In this document: in pieces, positions 63,237 to 64,000 of the stretch
Position numbering within the stretch: the stretch's first letter is position 1
Layout of the letters: each line of letters starts with the position of its first letter
Assembly (NCBI GenBank): GCA_949825045.1
Contig: OX463812.1
Span: 2,960,661-3,024,660 of the forward strand
Direction of reading: 5' to 3'
Source: Argyresthia goedartella
Taxonomy: Eukaryota > Arthropoda > Insecta > Lepidoptera > Argyresthiidae
DNA: 64,000 nucleotides
The notes under the pieces: model-generated
What the model was told of the DNA's origin: nothing
Databases searched by the model: none
The model's input: the letters and a program-made list of their open reading frames with translations, nothing else
Program-made: the position numbers and the translations under genes

Positions 63237-63524
63237 ATGGGCAAACCAAATTCCAAGGAAAAACAAGAAGTAATTATCGCACAAAATGCTGCAGGGGGTG
63301 AAAATTCAGCGTCGATTGAGCAGTTGAAGTATCACGCAAGTAACACAAACTTATTACTTATTGGGATATGTGTCATTTTAACGGCAGTTGGAGTCATTTA
63401 TTGTATGCGACACTATAGAAAATGTCATGGAAACTGGATAGCGAGGGAAATTAACGAAAACGAGCTGCGACGATCAATGAGTCTGATGCGTCGAAGGGAA
63501 GGTAAAATTCAAGAAATAGTGTGA
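63237..63524 (+). CDS. Small predicted myristoylated membrane protein upstream of gag
   Basis: A 95-residue ORF starting at ATGGGCAAACC. Residues 1-9 (MGKPNSKEK) fit the N-myristoylation pattern M-G-x-x-x-S. Residues about 39-57 (LLLIGICVILTAVGVIYCM) are a single hydrophobic segment long enough to span a membrane, followed by a basic region (RHYRKCHGNW, RRSMSLMRRREGK). It lies between the primer site and the likely gag start, where gypsy elements usually have only leader sequence. Its role is unknown; membrane anchoring of the particle or its assembly site would be a guess. Confidence 0.7.
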   Translation: MGKPNSKEKQEVIIAQNAAGGENSASIEQLKYHASNTNLLLIGICVILTAVGVIYCMRHYRKCHGNWIAREINENELRRSMSLMRRREGKIQEIV

Positions 63525-63740
63525 AAAGTGGAAAAAGTGATGTATCGGCGATGTGGCTATGAAAAGTGCATTTTGAAGTGGTCATCTGACAAAGTTACTG
63601 AGTAATCGGTGTATACGTTCAATGTAATCCGTAGTTTTAATAAAAATATGTAATCGATTAGAAACAATTATAAGTAAAACTCATATAACCGCAAATAAAA
63701 TTAATAAAATATTAATAATAATTAATGGCTAAAGTATGTA

Positions 63741-64000
63741 ATGGCAAGTGAGCTGAACGAAATTTATGGTAAATTGAAAAGTATAAAAGAATACTTAATT
63801 AAACTAGGACCAAGTCGAAGGACACCAAAAGTGAAAAAGGAAAAATGTTCTGAAGCAAGTACATTGTATTCTAGTTATAACTTAGCTGAGGAGTTAGTAA
63901 TTAAACAAATATCGAGTAAGGAATTAAATGATAGGGATATTAAAATTGTGACCGAATTGTGTAAGAATATAAAATCATTATATTTAAGAATTAAGGAACT
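63741..64000 (+). CDS. Start of probable gag, partial
   Basis: An ATG in good context (GTAATGG) opens a frame of 86 codons that reaches the window end without a stop: MASELNEIYGKLKSIKEYL, then RRTPKVKKEKCSEAS, ELVIKQISSKELNDRDIK and VTELCKNIKSLYLRIKEL. It is lysine-rich and mainly helical by composition. Called gag from position only; no domain can be recognised in this short part. Confidence 0.6.
   Translation, partial: MASELNEIYGKLKSIKEYLIKLGPSRRTPKVKKEKCSEASTLYSSYNLAEELVIKQISSKELNDRDIKIVTELCKNIKSLYLRIKE

Larger units (their letters stand above)
62915..64000 (+). mobile_element. 5' end of a Ty3/gypsy-like LTR element (runs off window)
   Basis: It interrupts BEL copy C after CTAT. LTR 62915-63023 begins TGTAGTGTAG, ends CCTTACA and is followed at once by TGGCGACCTGTGCCAG, a primer binding site. 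TGGCGACC is the type used by several insect gypsy-group elements (tRNA-Arg). Then comes an untranslated leader, a small ORF (63237-63524) and the start of a longer frame at 63741 that is still open at the window end. All visible frames are intact, so it may be a young insertion. Confidence 0.82.

Noticed and set aside
52592..64000. Upstream receptor exons (Venus-flytrap start, signal peptide)
   Set aside because: No minus-strand frame with splice sites and recognisable motifs was found; they likely lie right of the window.

Overview
The window looks like nuclear DNA of a lepidopteran (moth or butterfly). It has AT-rich intergenic/intronic sequence, GT-AG introns, a BEL/Pao retrotransposon in several copies, tRNA-headed SINEs, Jockey-, RTE- and CR1-type LINEs, and a short dispersed repeat that I recall as common in Lepidoptera (that placement is from memory, not searched). 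There is no bacterial-type operon, no CRISPR array and no rRNA or canonical tRNA gene.

One cellular gene is clear: a metabotropic glutamate receptor (class C GPCR) on the minus strand. Six consecutive exons are readable with intact splice sites and matching phases: 52485-52591 and 46636-46785 (end of the ligand-binding domain), 46193-46326 and 45688-45854 (cysteine-rich domain running into TM1), 45041-45199 (TM1/TM2 to TM3) and 12966-13128 (TM3 to TM4). The intron between the last two is about 32 kb and is mostly transposable elements. The first exons (most of the ligand-binding domain) should lie right of the window. The last exons (TM5-TM7 and tail) lie left of 12966, probably beyond the left edge.

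Layout. 1-7069: BEL/Pao copy A (minus), split by a 1.3-kb solo LTR of another family. 7070-12965: mostly unassigned DNA with a 27-bp minisatellite, two strong hairpins, and a gutted LTR element (101-bp LTRs) nested in a fold-back element. 12966-13128: receptor exon. 13129-45040: the giant intron, holding BEL copy B inside a Jockey LINE relic, a second Jockey LINE (21419-24610), SINEs, a 43-bp minisatellite, a structurally complete CR1-like LINE (29196-33660) inside another Jockey relic, MITEs, a 54-bp tandem array split by a LINE, and a third Jockey LINE (38258-41530) with one premature stop. 45041-46785: four receptor exons. 46786-52484: intron with a hAT-like MITE, a SINE and a decayed Crypton-type tyrosine recombinase gene. 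52485-52591: receptor exon with a LINE tail touching its splice donor. 52592-64000: upstream intron or flank with SINEs, an RTE end, a near-identical truncated copy of the Jockey LINE set in GC-rich palindromic repeats, a ~62-bp minisatellite, the 3' end of a restriction-like-endonuclease LINE, BEL copy C (solo LTR plus fragment), and the 5' end of a Ty3/gypsy-like element that inserted into copy C and runs off the edge with a small predicted myristoylated membrane protein ahead of gag.

Nesting order can be read directly in at least six places, so the window works as a relative chronology of transposition inside one neural receptor gene. I found no unknown biological system that I can firmly support. 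The best candidates for new biology are the small membrane-protein ORF in the right-edge element, the AUG-less ORF2 of the intact LINE, and the BEL derivative with an uninterrupted protease-RNase H-integrase frame but no reverse transcriptase core.
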